Assembly (NCBI RefSeq): GCF_026262505.1 | Contig: NC_067207.1 | Coordinates: 21,544,082 to 21,608,081, forward strand | From: Trichomonas vaginalis G3 | Taxonomy: Eukaryota; Parabasalia; Trichomonadida; Trichomonadidae | Reading direction: 5' to 3' | Length of the DNA stretch: 64,000 nt | In this document: positions 1 through 10,748 of the stretch, piece by piece | Position numbering within the stretch: position 1 is the first letter of the stretch | How the letters are laid out: every line of letters starts with the position of its first letter | Position numbers and translations under genes: made by a program | Notes under the pieces: generated by a model | What the model saw: the letters and a program-made list of their open reading frames with translations, nothing else | The model's database searches: none | Told to the model about the DNA's origin: nothing

Positions 1-1011
1 AGGAAGCAATACACATATCTAGTAGATGGTATATCATTTTATATCGCAAAATGAGTATCTTAGGAAAAATTCTAGATACTTTTTCAAAACATACAATAAC
101 GCAAGATCTATTCTGTAAAACCGATTAATAGTACAAATATGTTTATTTGCAGGTCAAAGAATCGAATGTTAATTTTAATAATATTTCCTCGAAATCGCTC
201 TTGCAGTTTTCTTCCATTCTTCGTCTATTAGTCATTGAGTACCTACATAGTCTAAATCCATTACCAAAATCAAGAAAGCATCGTTACGATTTTGTGGACC
301 TACCTTTCATTTTCCTCATAAAAATATCAAAAACTATTAACAAAAAGGATTTCCACATAAAATAAAACCATAATCGTTCAAATTAATCGAAATTATTATG
401 GTTTCATTTCAAAACCACTACTAATGATACAAACACATCGAAGATATTTCAATTACAATGAAGTTTTATATTAACATCTCTAATTAGCAATCTCATTTGT
501 TGAAATCAGTGGAGATGAGCTTCTACAAGTCGGGTATTAAACCTCTGATTCTTTGGATGGTTAAAGATCATAAAATCAATTTTCATCCATAAAGTGTTGG
601 CAAATAATTTGAACGGAATTCGCCATACAGCTATTTTTATTCTAAAAATTGATTTTTAAAACTAAGGGTTTCGTTTTGCGAAAAAAACGTACAATACGCA
701 ATTTCGCTAAAAAAACATTTAGCTAGCAATTTCGACCTTTGACTCCACTCAAGACGTCACTTTTTTAATTTTGCGGTATCATATTTTTGGAAAATCTTTA
801 TGAATATTATATAAAAAGTCTCTTTAATATCTATATTTCATATTTTTATCGATTTTTAAAGTTTTTGCGAAAAGTATTCAATTATTTTTGCTATTTGGTC
901 GGGTAAATGTCAGATTTGCGACATTTTCTGATATGATATTCAGATTCTACGTTGATAATAATGCTTATAGAACCCTCTTGCTATTGTGTCAAAATTGCGA
1001 AACCGATAGCA
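1..1011. other. Left host flank, no convincing gene
   Basis: AT-rich sequence with no reading frame that looks coding. Positions 662-678 carry AAGGGTTTCGTTTTGCG, which is also present in inverted orientation just upstream of the gene at 20120. It may be a core-promoter motif of a gene now outside or destroyed. No RNA gene was seen. Confidence 0.5.
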
Positions 1012-1017
1012 AAAATA
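1012..1017. repeat. Target site duplication, left copy (AAAATA)
   Basis: Six bases directly outside the left inverted repeat match the six bases directly outside the right one (19405-19410). A 6-bp duplication is the known Polinton/Maverick signature, so both ends of element A are intact. Confidence 0.9.
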
Positions 1018-1374
1018 AGTAGTAGATGAGTGCGGGTTGTGTGACTTTTTTTGTAACATCTATATATAGACGATGCATTAAAATATTTATATACTAAACA
1101 CATTAAAAAATTAACATTAATTTTAAAATAATTTATTTTTTTATCTTTTATAAAAGAAGCTATATATAGATGATGTCAGATATTCCGCGATTAATTAAAC
1201 ATTGTTTAAATCCTGAATGGGTTAAACTTCAATTTAAAAATGAAGATTGTGAATTATTAAATGAATATGAAAGCCAAAATAAGCTAATGAGGTATAAATA
1301 TAATGATAAAGAATATTTAATTTCATGGAATCAATGGAGTCATAATCAAAGACCTCATAAACGAGAAGAAGAAA
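1018..1374 (+). repeat. Element A terminal inverted repeat, left
   Basis: This pairs with 19048-19404 in inverse orientation over about 357 bp, identical as far as I can read. It begins AGTAGTAGATGAGTGCGGG, contains the upstream region and the first 68 codons of the genes at both ends, and stops within coding sequence. Confidence 0.93.
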
Positions 1375-1757
1375 TTGAAAATAATGAAATGGAAATCATT
1401 GATGACATTCAAGAGGATGGAATTCCTAAATTTTGTAGAAAAACCTTTAGGACTAAGTTAGGAGCATATAAACGTAGAGTATTAAATCCTGAATATCTTA
1501 AACATCAATTTAAAAAGGAAGACTGTGAATTATTAAACGTTAATGAATATGAAAATGCTAAATCAAAACTGAGATATAAATATATTGGAAGTGATGAAAG
1601 GTGTAAAGATAAAGATAAAGTTTATTCAGTTTCATATAATAACTGGCACACGTTAGGGATAAGAAAACATTTAGGAGATTATGGGAAATGTTCTGAATTC
1701 TTCAAATCTAGTATATACGAGAGAGTAAAAGAAATCAGATATAATTATCATTCATGA
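1170..1757 (+). CDS. TIR-encoded duplicated-motif protein (195 aa), unknown function
   Basis: The first 68 residues are identical to the start of the HNH protein at the other end (18680-19252), because the inverted repeat runs into both genes. After that the two differ. Here the N-terminal motif (NPEW-KLQFKNEDCELLN-EYE-KLRYKYN) is repeated a second time at about residues 112-165 as NPEYLKHQFKKEDCELLN. No HNH residues are present in this copy. It could be a DNA-binding unit that served polymerase or end recognition, but this is only inferred from its position. It lies alone and faces inward, and the start codon is 6 bp after a TATATATAG stretch in the repeat. Confidence 0.7.
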   Translation: MMSDIPRLIKHCLNPEWVKLQFKNEDCELLNEYESQNKLMRYKYNDKEYLISWNQWSHNQRPHKREEEIENNEMEIIDDIQEDGIPKFCRKTFRTKLGAYKRRVLNPEYLKHQFKKEDCELLNVNEYENAKSKLRYKYIGSDERCKDKDKVYSVSYNNWHTLGIRKHLGDYGKCSEFFKSSIYERVKEIRYNYHS

Positions 1758-1813
1758 ATGAAAAATAAACTTTAAAAATTCATGTCTCAGAATCAACATT
1801 GAACTTTAAGAAA

Positions 1814-2209
1814 CTAATGATTATTTGAATTTATGAAATCAATTATTTGATTCATTCTTTCTTCAATAATTTCTATTCTTTTTGTTAAATCATCTATTTT
1901 CATTAATGAGGTGATTCTTGATTGAGGAATAGATTTTAAACTAACAACACCTTTTATTTTTGAAATTTTGAATCCATGACCCTCCGGGTCTTGGACTCTG
2001 TCCTCAACTTTAAACATTTTATTCAATTTACATGTTGTCAATTCTTCAAATAATTTTTTATTATTAGCATAATAGTCATTAAATTCTTCAACAGATGAAA
2101 AAATTTTTATTTCAGTAATTGGTTTAACAACGTTTATTTTTTGTTGAACATTTTCACTTTCATTTATTTCTTCCTCCTTTGTTTCATTTATTTTTAAAAT
2201 CGGTTTCAT
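1814..2209 (-). CDS. Hypothetical 131-aa protein with C-terminal coiled coil
   Basis: Not recognised. The N-terminal third is Glu/Lys/Asn rich (ETKEEEINESEN). The middle holds a short conserved-looking block (FKVEDRVQDPEGHGFKISK). The last 30 residues (LTKRIEIIEERMNQIIDFI) look like a short coiled coil, suggesting an oligomeric accessory protein. It is convergent with the TIR gene at 1170-1757 and divergent from the small peptide gene at 2275. No counterpart was found in element B. Confidence 0.6.
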   Translation of the reverse strand: MKPILKINETKEEEINESENVQQKINVVKPITEIKIFSSVEEFNDYYANNKKLFEELTTCKLNKMFKVEDRVQDPEGHGFKISKIKGVVSLKSIPQSRITSLMKIDDLTKRIEIIEERMNQIIDFINSNNH

Positions 2210-2274
2210 TTATCATTAAATAAAAATTAGAATATAAGTGATGAAATATATTTTTTAATTAATATTAAATCAGA

Positions 2275-2511
2275 ATGGCGGCAGGATTCTTTAAAAAATT
2301 ATGGGAAGGAATTAAGAAAGCTGCAAGTTGGGTTTCATCAAAAGATTATTAAACCCGTTGCAAACTTTTTGGCACCAGTAGCGAAAACGGCAGGAACTAT
2401 CATAGGAGGAGTATTAGGTGCTAAAGCAGGTAATCCAGCGATGGGAGCACAAGCAGGTAACGCAGTTGGTGGAATTGCTGAAGGAATACTTAATAAAATA
2501 GGGGGTAGATA
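2275..2511 (+). pseudogene. Small amphipathic virion-like peptide locus (MAAGFFKKLW type), broken
   Basis: The locus opens with MAAGFFKKLWEGIKKAA, an amphipathic basic helix. It is followed by Gly/Ala-rich hydrophobic coding-like sequence (GGVLGAKAGNPAMGAQAGN). The same opening occurs on the opposite strand at 2580-2744 and, in looser form, in element B at 35121 and 38403. Small membrane-active or core peptides of this sort are common minor virion proteins of adenovirus-like and Polinton viruses; assignment here rests on composition and position next to the capsid locus. The copy is broken. Confidence 0.5.
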
Positions 2512-2579
2512 GTGGAAAAATAAATAAATATTATTTTTATCTTAGTATTCGGTTGTAGTGATAAACTTATCTCCTTTAT

Positions 2580-2744
2580 TTAATACTTCCTTACCGGAAC
2601 ATTAGGTGCTATTTGTTCAGCAACGTCACTAATTGCTTCTTTATTCTTAAATATCCAATTTGCTCCTTTCTTCATTGTTTCCCAAACTTTATGCGCTCCT
2701 CTTTTTACTTTATCCCACAGTTTCTTAAAGAATCCTGCAGCCAT
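2580..2744 (-). CDS. Small amphipathic virion-like peptide (54 aa)
   Basis: An open frame of 54 residues starts MAAGFFKKLWDKVKRGAH, the same first ten residues as the convergent peptide locus at 2275-2511, and continues as a basic, Trp-containing helix. The two genes are paralogues facing each other. Likely a minor virion or membrane-active peptide like those of adenovirus-type capsids, by resemblance only. It diverges from the capsid locus, with about 70 bp of A/T-rich promoter between them. Confidence 0.6.
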   Translation of the reverse strand: MAAGFFKKLWDKVKRGAHKVWETMKKGANWIFKNKEAISDVAEQIAPNVPVRKY

Positions 2745-2813
2745 AGTTGATTATTTCATTAAAATTAAAAATTCATTTTCATCTTTTAATTTTGATTTTT
2801 TATTTAATAATAA

Positions 2814-4452
2814 ATGACGACTAACTATTTAGTGCCAAACACTAAACCGATTAATGGAAATGTATTTCATTCATTCGAAAAGATAAATGAAATATTCGCA
2901 AAGAATGATGGTAGAAGATATTATAGAGAACTTGAAAGTTCATGCTATGACTCTGATGCTCCATATTTTGATGATAAACAAACTCATTTAAGAATTACAA
3001 ATCCGGCTCATGATGTGAACCAATTAGGTGACACATATATTAAACGCAAAGTTAAAGCAACTCTAGTTTCAAATAAAGCTTTCACATGTGATGCCGCTTT
3101 TAAATGCATGCGTTTATTCGTTGGTTACAAATCATCAAATCAAAGCTTTAACAATTAGAAGTAGAAACCGAAAGAGGTGATGCTGGTTATCTTCAGATGG
3201 ATTGCGCCCGTGAATCTTTCGCATTTGCAACATATAAACCAAAATCAGAAAGGAAAGTTAAAAAGTTTGTTCATTCGTTATATAATAATGTTCAAAAATA
3301 TGATAACTCAGTATGTGGTAAATATATTGACCCTTCAGAAGTTTTCAAGAAAGCAAATGAAGAAGTTGATATCACTTTTGATATGATTATTCCGGTAAAT
3401 GATTTGTTAGCATTTCAGGCGTTCGATGATTATCCTAAATCATTTGGTGAAATCATTCTTAAATATTATGTTTTCAGGGATACTTTAGTATTTTGTCAGG
3501 TTGACCCGTTAAGAGTTGCTGATTTACAAAATTACGTTTATGAAAAGATAACTGATGAAAATTATGAAAAGATTATGAATCATGTTTATAAATATGATCG
3601 CAAATTCCAACAAATCGGACTTCCTGCCAAATTAATTACAAGCTTAGCCGCTACATCTGCTGACGCAACAGTTGAAGACGTTATTATTTCATGCACAAAG
3701 ATGGAAGTTTTAGAGGATAAATGCATTACACCAGGATACGGTTTAATTGAAGAATCAGTTAAAGCAATACCACGTTTATTAGTAAGGAAGATCCATTCAT
3801 GATTCCAGCTCAACATATTGACGTTCGTTCACTAAATGGAGGTTGCATCACTCCTGAAGGTATCAGCTCAGATTTCTCATACGCTCTTCATAATGTTACA
3901 GATGTTGTGTTAACATTTCCGAAGAATGCAATGCAAAGAACGGTTTTAGAAAATCCAATGCTTCGAGGTCTTCAGGTCACTATAGATTCCAGAAACTTCC
4001 CCGATCAAGCGATGACCACAGTGGGCGACATATTCTTTACACGTATGCTTCAAGCTTCTGATTTAGATGGAGTGAATGAATGCACAGAAGAATACGAGGA
4101 CTCATTAACTAGACCACTGAATGATGATGATGGCACACCATTAGCTAGAACATGGAAAGACCAAACTTCATTCTTATGCACTATTCCAGTTCAACGTGAT
4201 GGAGCGGGTATATTCTTTGATGGATTAGAAACTTTCAACTCACAAGTTACAGTACAAGTGAAAGCTTATCCAATCATTCAGGGTGAAAATGACACTTACT
4301 GTTCAAAAGTGACAAATCCTCCTCAGGTTTGGTTTACTAGGACTACATATTGGACATGGACACCGGATGAAGGTTTGAAATATCATCCAACAGGTACACC
4401 ACCGCAGTATAGAAGTTCATATGATGAAATATTGATGAATAGAAATGTATAA
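2814..4452 (+). pseudogene. Major capsid protein locus (double jelly-roll candidate), broken
   Basis: The locus codes for about 540 residues in total, the size of a Polinton major capsid protein. The sequence is rich in beta-strand-type segments, with no low complexity. The C-terminal part has landmarks such as DVRSLNGGCITPEG, TIDSRNFPDQAMTTVGDIFF and a Trp-rich stretch (WFTRTTYWTWTPDEG). It lies directly upstream of the packaging ATPase locus, as in other Polintons. The family call is inferred from length, composition and neighbours, not from a recognised motif. The gene is broken in a few places. The upstream region is T-rich and ends ATAATAAATG. Confidence 0.6.
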
Positions 4453-4476
4453 AATTATAAATTTATTTTTGATTAA

Positions 4477-5300
4477 ATGGATTTAAATTCATCCACCCCT
4501 TATGAAGAATTAGCAGGAGTATATAATACATACGTAGATGATATGATTAATGAAGCATTGAGTGATAATAGAAATGCTCTATCTAAGGAAAAATTAATGA
4601 AAATTCCATATTCTGAATGTTACTTAAATTCAATCACTGCAGCAATTGGTAAACAAAATAAAGGTAAAACATTAACGATATTAAAACAAATTATCATTAT
4701 TGCTAACACTTCCCCTATTCACATGTGTTAATTTATATCAACCGTTCAGGTTCACCTTCAGATGATACATTTGAATCTTTAAAGCATTTAATCAAAATTC
4801 CAATTATTTATTTATCACAAGAAGAAGCAGAAGATTATTTAAAAAACTTTGTAATGTATAAAGAATTATATAATACAATCAAGAAGCAAGGATTAGAGGA
4901 TAAAATTATTGATAAACAACGGGATGAATTATTTGAAACACTTTCTATTTCAAATTTTGATAGAGAATTTTTGCATTCACTCATTTTTCTAGATGATGCG
5001 GTGAAATCAAAACTAATAACTAATGAGAAATCATATTTTAATCATTATTAACTCAATGTCGACACATTCAGTGTTCATTCTTCATGGCTGTTCAATACTT
5101 CAAAGCATTAAGCACAAACATTAAATCAAACATGTCCACCCTTTATTTTCAGTGGTTTTAGTCGTCAACAGTTGAACGTTTTGCTTTATCAAGTGAATTT
5201 ACCAATGAGCATTAATGAACTTTACACACAATATCAACAATTAGGAGAACATGGGAAAATAATAGTTGATTTAAATAAAGGTTCCATTAAATTCGAATAA
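4477..5300 (+). pseudogene. Genome packaging ATPase locus (FtsK/HerA-A32 type), broken
   Basis: A P-loop-like segment (IGKQNKGKT) lies about 50 residues in, and a Walker B-like segment (HSLIFLDDA) further on. This is the usual order in the A32-like packaging ATPases of Polintons, which drive DNA into the capsid. The locus begins 25 bp after the capsid locus and has the element's usual T-rich leader ending GATTAAATG. Element B has a clearer relative at 46382-47234 on the other strand (LLILDDFASH). The copy is broken in a few places. Confidence 0.6.
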
Positions 5301-5342
5301 CTTTTTTATAATTAATTTTTATTTTTTATTTTATAATTAAAC

Positions 5343-5643
5343 ATGACAGAAATAGCAAATCTTCTACAGGTTCCATTAAAACAAGGAACAAACAAAAAGG
5401 GTGCATATAATAACTATGAAAGTTCCAGACGGGAATGAAGAATTAGTTCATATTGTTGCTGGTCTTCAAAAAGATGTTAAACAAATGAGAAATGTTTTAA
5501 CATTACCAGAAGCTCAAGCATATGCCAAACGTCACGGACCAAATTGGGAAGCACACGAAGCAGACATTACAGGACCAAATGGAAAACCTGATGGAATAAA
5601 TGAAGTCTTTGTTACTGATGGTCAAGGAATATTAAAGTCATAA
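5343..5643 (+). pseudogene. Hypothetical small structural-type protein locus
   Basis: About 100 residues begin [21 protein letters not shown] later part has a block [21 protein letters not shown] that is Gly/Pro/Asn rich and suggests a surface or virion-associated protein. No family is recognised. It sits between the ATPase locus and another Gly/Pro-rich protein, with a T-rich leader (ATTTTTTATTTTATAATTAA). It appears broken. Confidence 0.4.
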
Positions 5644-5659
5644 ATGGGTATAAATTAAA

Positions 5660-6232
5660 ATGACGGATTATCCTAAACGTAAAGCATATAATGAACATTA
5701 TCCTATGCAATTTGATGAAAATGGAAAAGCTGTTAAACAATACATTGGAGAAGGTGAAAATGGTCCAATTAATTCATACCGTCATAATCCATATTCTTAC
5801 TTCAATGAAGAATTAAATGCTATTGAAGAGGGACCGGATGGATTACCACGATATTCTAACCAGTTTGATGGTCAAATGCAAATTTAAGACCTGAAATTCC
5901 AGCTAAGAAATTCTTTAAAGTTGCTTTATTCGATCCAGTTTTCGCAAATGTTAAAGATGAACTTAAACAGCAATTCCAACCAATTATAGTAGCAAGAATC
6001 GCATCAGGTGCTTTATCTCAAGCATTCAAAGATTTATTAAGAAACCATTTATCATCACGAGGTTTAACTTATGATTTTAGTTAGGAATCAGATAAAAGAA
6101 ATTTGAGAAATCAAATGATTATAAGAATGCAATTAATGAATATATTCGGTCTATTAATTTCGATGAAAATGCTAAAAATCAACTTCATGAACAAATACAG
6201 GAAATAATAGATTCAAAAGTTCCAGCAAAATA
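5660..6232 (+). pseudogene. Hypothetical protein locus next to capsid genes, broken
   Basis: Starts MTDYPKRKAYNEHYPMQFDENGKAV. Residues 1-75 are Tyr/Asn/Pro rich; the remainder of the locus is helical and Lys/Gln rich (VKDELKQQFQPIIVARIASG) and ends about 30 bp before the next gene. Nothing identifies its role. It is 16 bp downstream of the preceding gene and so probably co-transcribed with it. The copy is broken. Confidence 0.4.
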
Positions 6233-6265
6233 AAAGTTTAAATATATTTTTTTATTCGAATATAA

Positions 6266-6954
6266 ATGAGAAGACGTTTCACTAGTCAAAAGAACACTAA
6301 CGCAAAAAGCAGAGATTACGGTTGGTTATAACGTAAATGATGATAAATCACGAATTATTCAAAATGTTAAAGTTAATGTTAGTCCTGAATTAACAAGGTC
6401 AGCAACTCAACCAAATTTTATTAACTCGTGACTTACCGAAGAATGAGGAAGAGCAAAAATAAAGAAGATGGAGACCCAATCATTTTATCTGAACCTGGTA
6501 AAGAACCTGTTGAAATTCCCACTTATCCAACATACCCAGCACCACTTGATAACCAGGAATCTACGATTACAGTCGCAATGCGCCATATAAAATAGACATT
6601 AATTCTGAATTAATGAAAATTTACCGTGATATAATAACTGATAATTATGATTCAATAATAAATTTAATTGACCAATCCGGTTTAATTATTTTACCTTATG
6701 AATCATTAATTCACATTATCGCCATTCTTTGTGATGTTCAAGATTCAGACGTTAAAATTCAATTTTTCATAGATGATGAGGTTTCATGCTGCGGAACAGT
6801 TGCAAAAATAAATCCTATAAAGGATATTAGCACAATTAAGATATCAAAGAACGGAACAACAACTGAACTTCATTTAACATATAATGATATTTATAATAAA
6901 ATAGTTGATGAATATAAAATATCACTTGAAAAATTCTTTGTTAAGGCTATTTAA
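6266..6954 (+). pseudogene. VSCCG-family Polinton protein locus, broken
   Basis: The C-terminal 113 residues (from 6613) carry EVSCCGTVAKINPIKDISTI followed by L-LTYNDIYNKIVDEYKISLEKF. This matches the C-terminus of the protein at 50903-51484 in element B (DVSCCG, NLKYSFPDVIKIFDDHNISLKF). The upstream part has a Pro-rich PTYPTYPAP resembling PTYPEVSRD there. It is therefore a conserved protein family of both elements, with no known function that I can name. The pair of adjacent Cys is conserved. It is near the capsid genes in both elements, so a structural or assembly role is likely. This copy is broken. Confidence 0.55.
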
Positions 6955-7039
6955 TATTCAAGCATTAACATTATCGAATAATAATCCTTTGAATCATAAT
7001 CAATAATAATTGACCTTTCACCAGTTTCTATCGTTTGTT

Positions 7040-7429
7040 TTATTTCTTTTTGTTCCCACTATCTGGATCGGTCATTGTAATTGTTTTTGTTATAGTATCA
7101 GCTTTATCTTTAACTTCAATCTTTTTTCCATCAGGATATTTAAACCAAAATTCCAAAAATTCGATATTGTCAATCTGTTCATATTTTAATCTATCAATTG
7201 CATTTTTAATACCATCTGAAAATCTTATGAAATGGTCATTATATGGGTTTGATTGAACTAAATTTGAATGAAGTGAAATATAACCCGATGATGAATATGA
7301 CATTGACTCATATTTTCTGAAAACACTAAAATTTATAACATGAATGAATTTCTTATTCGTTGAATTTATGAATTCTTGAGGTAATCTTATTCTAGTTTTA
7401 TTTATCACTGGAAAATAACGCTTTACCAT
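7040..7429 (-). CDS. Hypothetical 129-aa protein, minor capsid candidate
   Basis: An ATG at 7429 fits better than an upstream TTG, which would overlap the divergent gene at 7450. The sequence is beta-rich, with SGYISLHSNLVQSNPYNDHF and EFLEFWFKYPDGKKI. The protein at 35368-35781 in element B has the same layout (IIVHASFSGAQNSFL, then FQVWFTTDGRKRI), also on the strand opposite to the fibre gene. The two may be one minor-capsid family, but the similarity is weak and judged by eye. A divergent promoter of about 20 bp separates it from 7450. Confidence 0.55.
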   Translation of the reverse strand: MVKRYFPVINKTRIRLPQEFINSTNKKFIHVINFSVFRKYESMSYSSSGYISLHSNLVQSNPYNDHFIRFSDGIKNAIDRLKYEQIDNIEFLEFWFKYPDGKKIEVKDKADTITKTITMTDPDSGNKKK

Positions 7430-7449
7430 ATTTTTAATCGTAATAAAAA

Positions 7450-8121
7450 ATGTCAATTATCAATATTATTTCGAATAATAACTGTGAATTAAATTTAACA
7501 GTTAGCGGAATTTATAATGTTACTCTCGTTTCTGTGAGTGGTAAATTTAATCCCATTCTTTTAGACCCTTCAGATTATATATCATTTATTAAAGATGACC
7601 TTGAGCCGCATAGCGGCGGGGTCGTAGACCTAAAAACGTATGATATGTATATAAATAATGTGATAACGAAATGGGATATTAACATGATTTTAAGTTATTT
7701 AAATGAATCATTTATCGTATGGTATGAAGAAAATTTTAAATCAAAACCTGATAAACTTTTTGAACTTGATGAAATAAATAACCTTATTAAATTTCCGCTG
7801 AAAATTAAATTTTGTACTCCTCATCTTCGTTCATTGTTGGGGATATTAAATTTTGAAAAAGATGTTGGGGATGTTTTGTATTCTGACACTGGTTCTAATT
7901 TCATTTTAATCAAATGTGATAAAGTTAATACCCCAATGAGATTTTCACATCAAACATTAGACCCTAACTCTTACCCATCAATACAAAACATTTTATCCAT
8001 CAACTTAAACATATTTTCTTTATCATATCCGTTTCAATTATCCGGGAATTCATTTATTCTTCATTCAAAAGATTTATCAAATATTAAATTTAGAATAACT
8101 GACTATTTGATTGTGATTTAG
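7450..8121 (+). CDS. Penton/minor capsid candidate (223 aa)
   Basis: A single open frame of beta-rich sequence without low complexity. The C-terminal third (INLNIFSLSYPFQLSGNSFI, then LHSKDLSNIKFRITDY) reads like the end of a jelly-roll minor capsid protein, which in Polintons is the penton; I infer this from style and position only. It follows the capsid/ATPase block and precedes the fibre gene, a natural place for a vertex protein. A purine-rich stretch inside (7604-7622, GAGCCGCATAGCGGCGGGG) is unusually GC-rich for the element; a similar GC-rich hairpin, GAGCCGCTAAGCGGC, lies at 14250. Confidence 0.45.
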   Translation: MSIINIISNNNCELNLTVSGIYNVTLVSVSGKFNPILLDPSDYISFIKDDLEPHSGGVVDLKTYDMYINNVITKWDINMILSYLNESFIVWYEENFKSKPDKLFELDEINNLIKFPLKIKFCTPHLRSLLGILNFEKDVGDVLYSDTGSNFILIKCDKVNTPMRFSHQTLDPNSYPSIQNILSINLNIFSLSYPFQLSGNSFILHSKDLSNIKFRITDYLIVI

Positions 8122-8211
8122 AATTTATGAATGAAATATTATGGCAATTTCAAATAGAAAAAATAGCTGATGAGATAACGGATTAAATATTTATTTTTAA
8201 ATCGTAATAAA

Positions 8212-9982
8212 ATGATTAAACAACAACCACAGACCATTACATACGCCACATATGCATATAATTCAAAGACGGCAGAACAAACGCAAAGGTTGAAATATGG
8301 AGATTTGGAGATAGTATTGAAAAATGACCATTTTGAATTCGTTTGCAAAGGTGGTGCAGTGATATCAAATATAAAAGAAATTTTATTTATGAATTCAAAA
8401 ATTAAAGGAATAACGGATGATATAACATCAATTCCACCAGAAGAACAAATATTACGCATTAAATGCATTTCCTAAAGTTTTGAAGATTGGAAGATTTAAT
8501 TTAAATGAGGAATTCATAAAAGGTTTCCTAAATGACATAATGAAGAAGGCAAATTTGGTTTATGTTGATGAAAAAGATAATGAAATTATAGAAAGGGTTG
8601 ATAGTGAATTAATGAAGAAAGCAAATTTGGTTTATGTTGATGAAAAAGATAATGAAATTATAGAAAGGGTTGAATGGTATCATGAACGGACATCAAAGAT
8701 TTTAAAAACTAAAGCTGATACAGGATGGGTTTCAGGATGTTTAGACCTTAAAGCAGATAAGGAATATGTTAACGATGAGTTAAATAAGAAGGCAGATAAG
8801 GAATATGTTAACGATGAGTTAGGGAAGAAGGCAGATAAGGAATATGTTAACGATGAGTTAGGGAAGAAGGCAGATAAGGAATATGTTAACGATGAGTTAG
8901 GGAAGAAGGCAGATAAAACATATGTTAACGATGAGTTAGGGAAGAAGGCAGATAAGGAATATGTTAACGAAATATACCAAAGTTTGATAGGAACAAAAAA
9001 TATTGAAACTATTGTTGGTGACTTTTCTGTCAATGAAGAAAATAAATATTTTAGATGGGTGTTTGTACAGTCCTTAAGAAATGGTATACGGTATAAACTC
9101 ATTCCGAAAAATAACAATGAAATGTATGTAGGCTATATAAAGAATAATGGCACACAAGTTAAAGTTCCATTAGACAACAACTGCTACTTAAACTTATATG
9201 GAGATGAACAAAAGAAATATTTAAGAGTTTATGAAATGGTAGATATGACATTGTCTAACGTAGCTCCAGCACCGTATTATTATGACTATGGTGTTGACGC
9301 ACATGTAGACCCAAAAAAGCAAACATTATATTTAGAATATTATAGATATAAAAGATATAATGCAATAGAAAAAACGAGAATAGTATATTATTATACAGAT
9401 GACAAAAATAAATATTATAGTCAAGATTTTACATACCCTGAAAACATAAGATTATATTATAAAAAATATTCTGACACAAACCAGAAGAAACCCGAAATAG
9501 TTACACTATATTTTAAGTTCAAAAGAGACAATCCTATAATATCTCATATGTTTGATTTAATGAACCCAGTAGGTTCTATTTATACATCTATGGATGTGAG
9601 AGGTCCTCAAGCAATGTTTGGTGTTGGTGCATGGGAACAAATAGTCGACAGGTTTTTGTATTGTGCAAACTCTTCAAAGGAAACAGGGGGAAGTAAAACG
9701 ATTACAGGTGAAAATTTACCTGCACACAGTCACTACATAGATTTAAGCACATCTCAAGCAGGTTGGCATAAGCATAGATATTGGGATTGGTCAGGAATGA
9801 CAAAAGGTAAAGGATATGATGTTAAAGATGATGTTAAATTTGCCATAAATTGTTACTGGAGTGACACTCAGGGAGAAGGAAACCATACACATCGCGTTTC
9901 AGGATATACACAAACAACGGGACAAAGTAAAGATTACATGCCACCATTTATGACTGTATTCGCATGGTATAGAGTTCAATGA
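8212..9982 (+). pseudogene. Tail-fibre-like protein with coiled repeats and phage collar domain
   Basis: The locus begins with an 87-residue head and continues as a long coiled-coil fibre. Six tandem copies of a 13-residue KADKEYVNDELGK unit (39 bp each, about 8753-8970) follow a duplicated 66-bp block (8540-8670). A unique Tyr-rich domain of about 200 residues comes next, then a C-terminal phage tail collar-type domain with NPVGSIYTSM, GENLPAHSHYIDL and a His-rich GEGNHTHRV. The collar domain is known from phage tail and receptor-binding fibres. The KADKEYV shaft and the collar are nearly identical at DNA level to the fibre of element B (36233-37431), while the middle domain is not shared. 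The locus is mostly open but broken. Confidence 0.75.
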
Positions 9983-10060
9983 ACGCTCAATGTTTGTGAA
10001 ACAAACTTTAGGAGCTCCAAAAGAGCAAACGACATAATTTAAATTTTTATTTTAGTATAA

Positions 10061-10240
10061 ATGAAGATTCTACCATATGGTGTTATTGGAAGAGATAAAG
10101 ATGGAAACCCAATATTTGATCCAAAGTTAAAATTAAAGTTACTGACAAGACAACAACTTGAAAAGTTATTGAAACCAAAACAGGATGAGAAAATGAGAAA
10201 GAAAAAAAATTTAAATTATGCAATTTTATTTTTATCATAA
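10061..10240 (+). CDS. Small peptide with LLT-motif (59 aa)
   Basis: MKILPYGVIGRDKDGNPIFD opens the protein, and the core is KLLTRQQLEKLLKPK followed by a Lys/Arg-rich tail. Two more short genes of element A (10241-10423 and 15014-15178) contain the same pattern, hydrophobic-L-T-K/R-D/E/Q-x-(V/M/L)-x-K-(M/L)(M/L). All three share a T-rich leader ending ATAAATG. A small basic virion or DNA-binding peptide is plausible; the function is unknown. Confidence 0.55.
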   Translation: MKILPYGVIGRDKDGNPIFDPKLKLKLLTRQQLEKLLKPKQDEKMRKKKNLNYAILFLS

Positions 10241-10423
10241 ATGACCAAATTAATTAAGCCAACTATTTCTAAATTAATGATACCAATGAAATCATTTCAT
10301 GGAGTACTTATCCCAGGTTCTTCACAATTAGCCGGGGCAGGTGTTGTGACTCAAGGTGGAACATTAGCGAATCCATTCAAATTATTAACTAAAGATGAAG
10401 TTAATAAAATGATGATAAAATAA
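10241..10423 (+). CDS. Small peptide with LLT-motif (60 aa)
   Basis: Its start codon directly follows the stop codon of the previous gene. The N-terminal half is basic (TKLIKPTISKLMIPMK), the middle is Gly-rich (SSQLAGAGVVTQGG) and the C-terminus is KLLTKDEVNKMMIK, the motif shared with the two other short proteins of this element. Leader CAATTTTATTTTTATCATAA is almost the same as that of 15014-15178, so they are probably regulated together. Function unknown. Confidence 0.55.
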   Translation: MTKLIKPTISKLMIPMKSFHGVLIPGSSQLAGAGVVTQGGTLANPFKLLTKDEVNKMMIK

Positions 10424-10608
10424 CTGATAACAAAATTTTATTTCAGTGCTACCATAAAAACAGGTGAAAAAACAGGTGAAATCTCACCTCTTCACCTAAA
10501 TTATATTTTTGGTCAAAGCTTCCACGAGAGAAAAGATTCCTCATTCGCTAAGGATTCCAAAAATGAAAAAATCATTGATTTCGGCTGAGAAAAAACAGCA
10601 AAACCCTT

Positions 10609-10682
10609 CTTCCACGGGAACAAAGAAATAAAGAAGAAATAAAGAAGAAATAAAGTAAATTTTTTATTTATTCCCGTGGAAG
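10609..10682. repeat. Perfect 12-bp inverted repeat around an A/T-rich loop
   Basis: CTTCCACGGGAA (10609-10620) pairs with TTCCCGTGGAAG (10671-10682). The 50-base loop is made of short AAATAAAGAAG repeats. It lies in an 860-bp stretch without a gene (10424-11285), between small structural-type genes and the imported cassette, and could be a terminator or an old junction. Confidence 0.7.
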
Positions 10683-10748
10683 ATAGAGCACTTTTGTGAC
10701 ACTTTTTATTCACGACAAACAAGACAAATAAAGAAAATAAGAAAATAC

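Noticed and set aside
147-365. 72-residue frame in the left flank
   Set aside because: No promoter motif, no recognisable sequence, and the length is expected by chance in AT-rich DNA.
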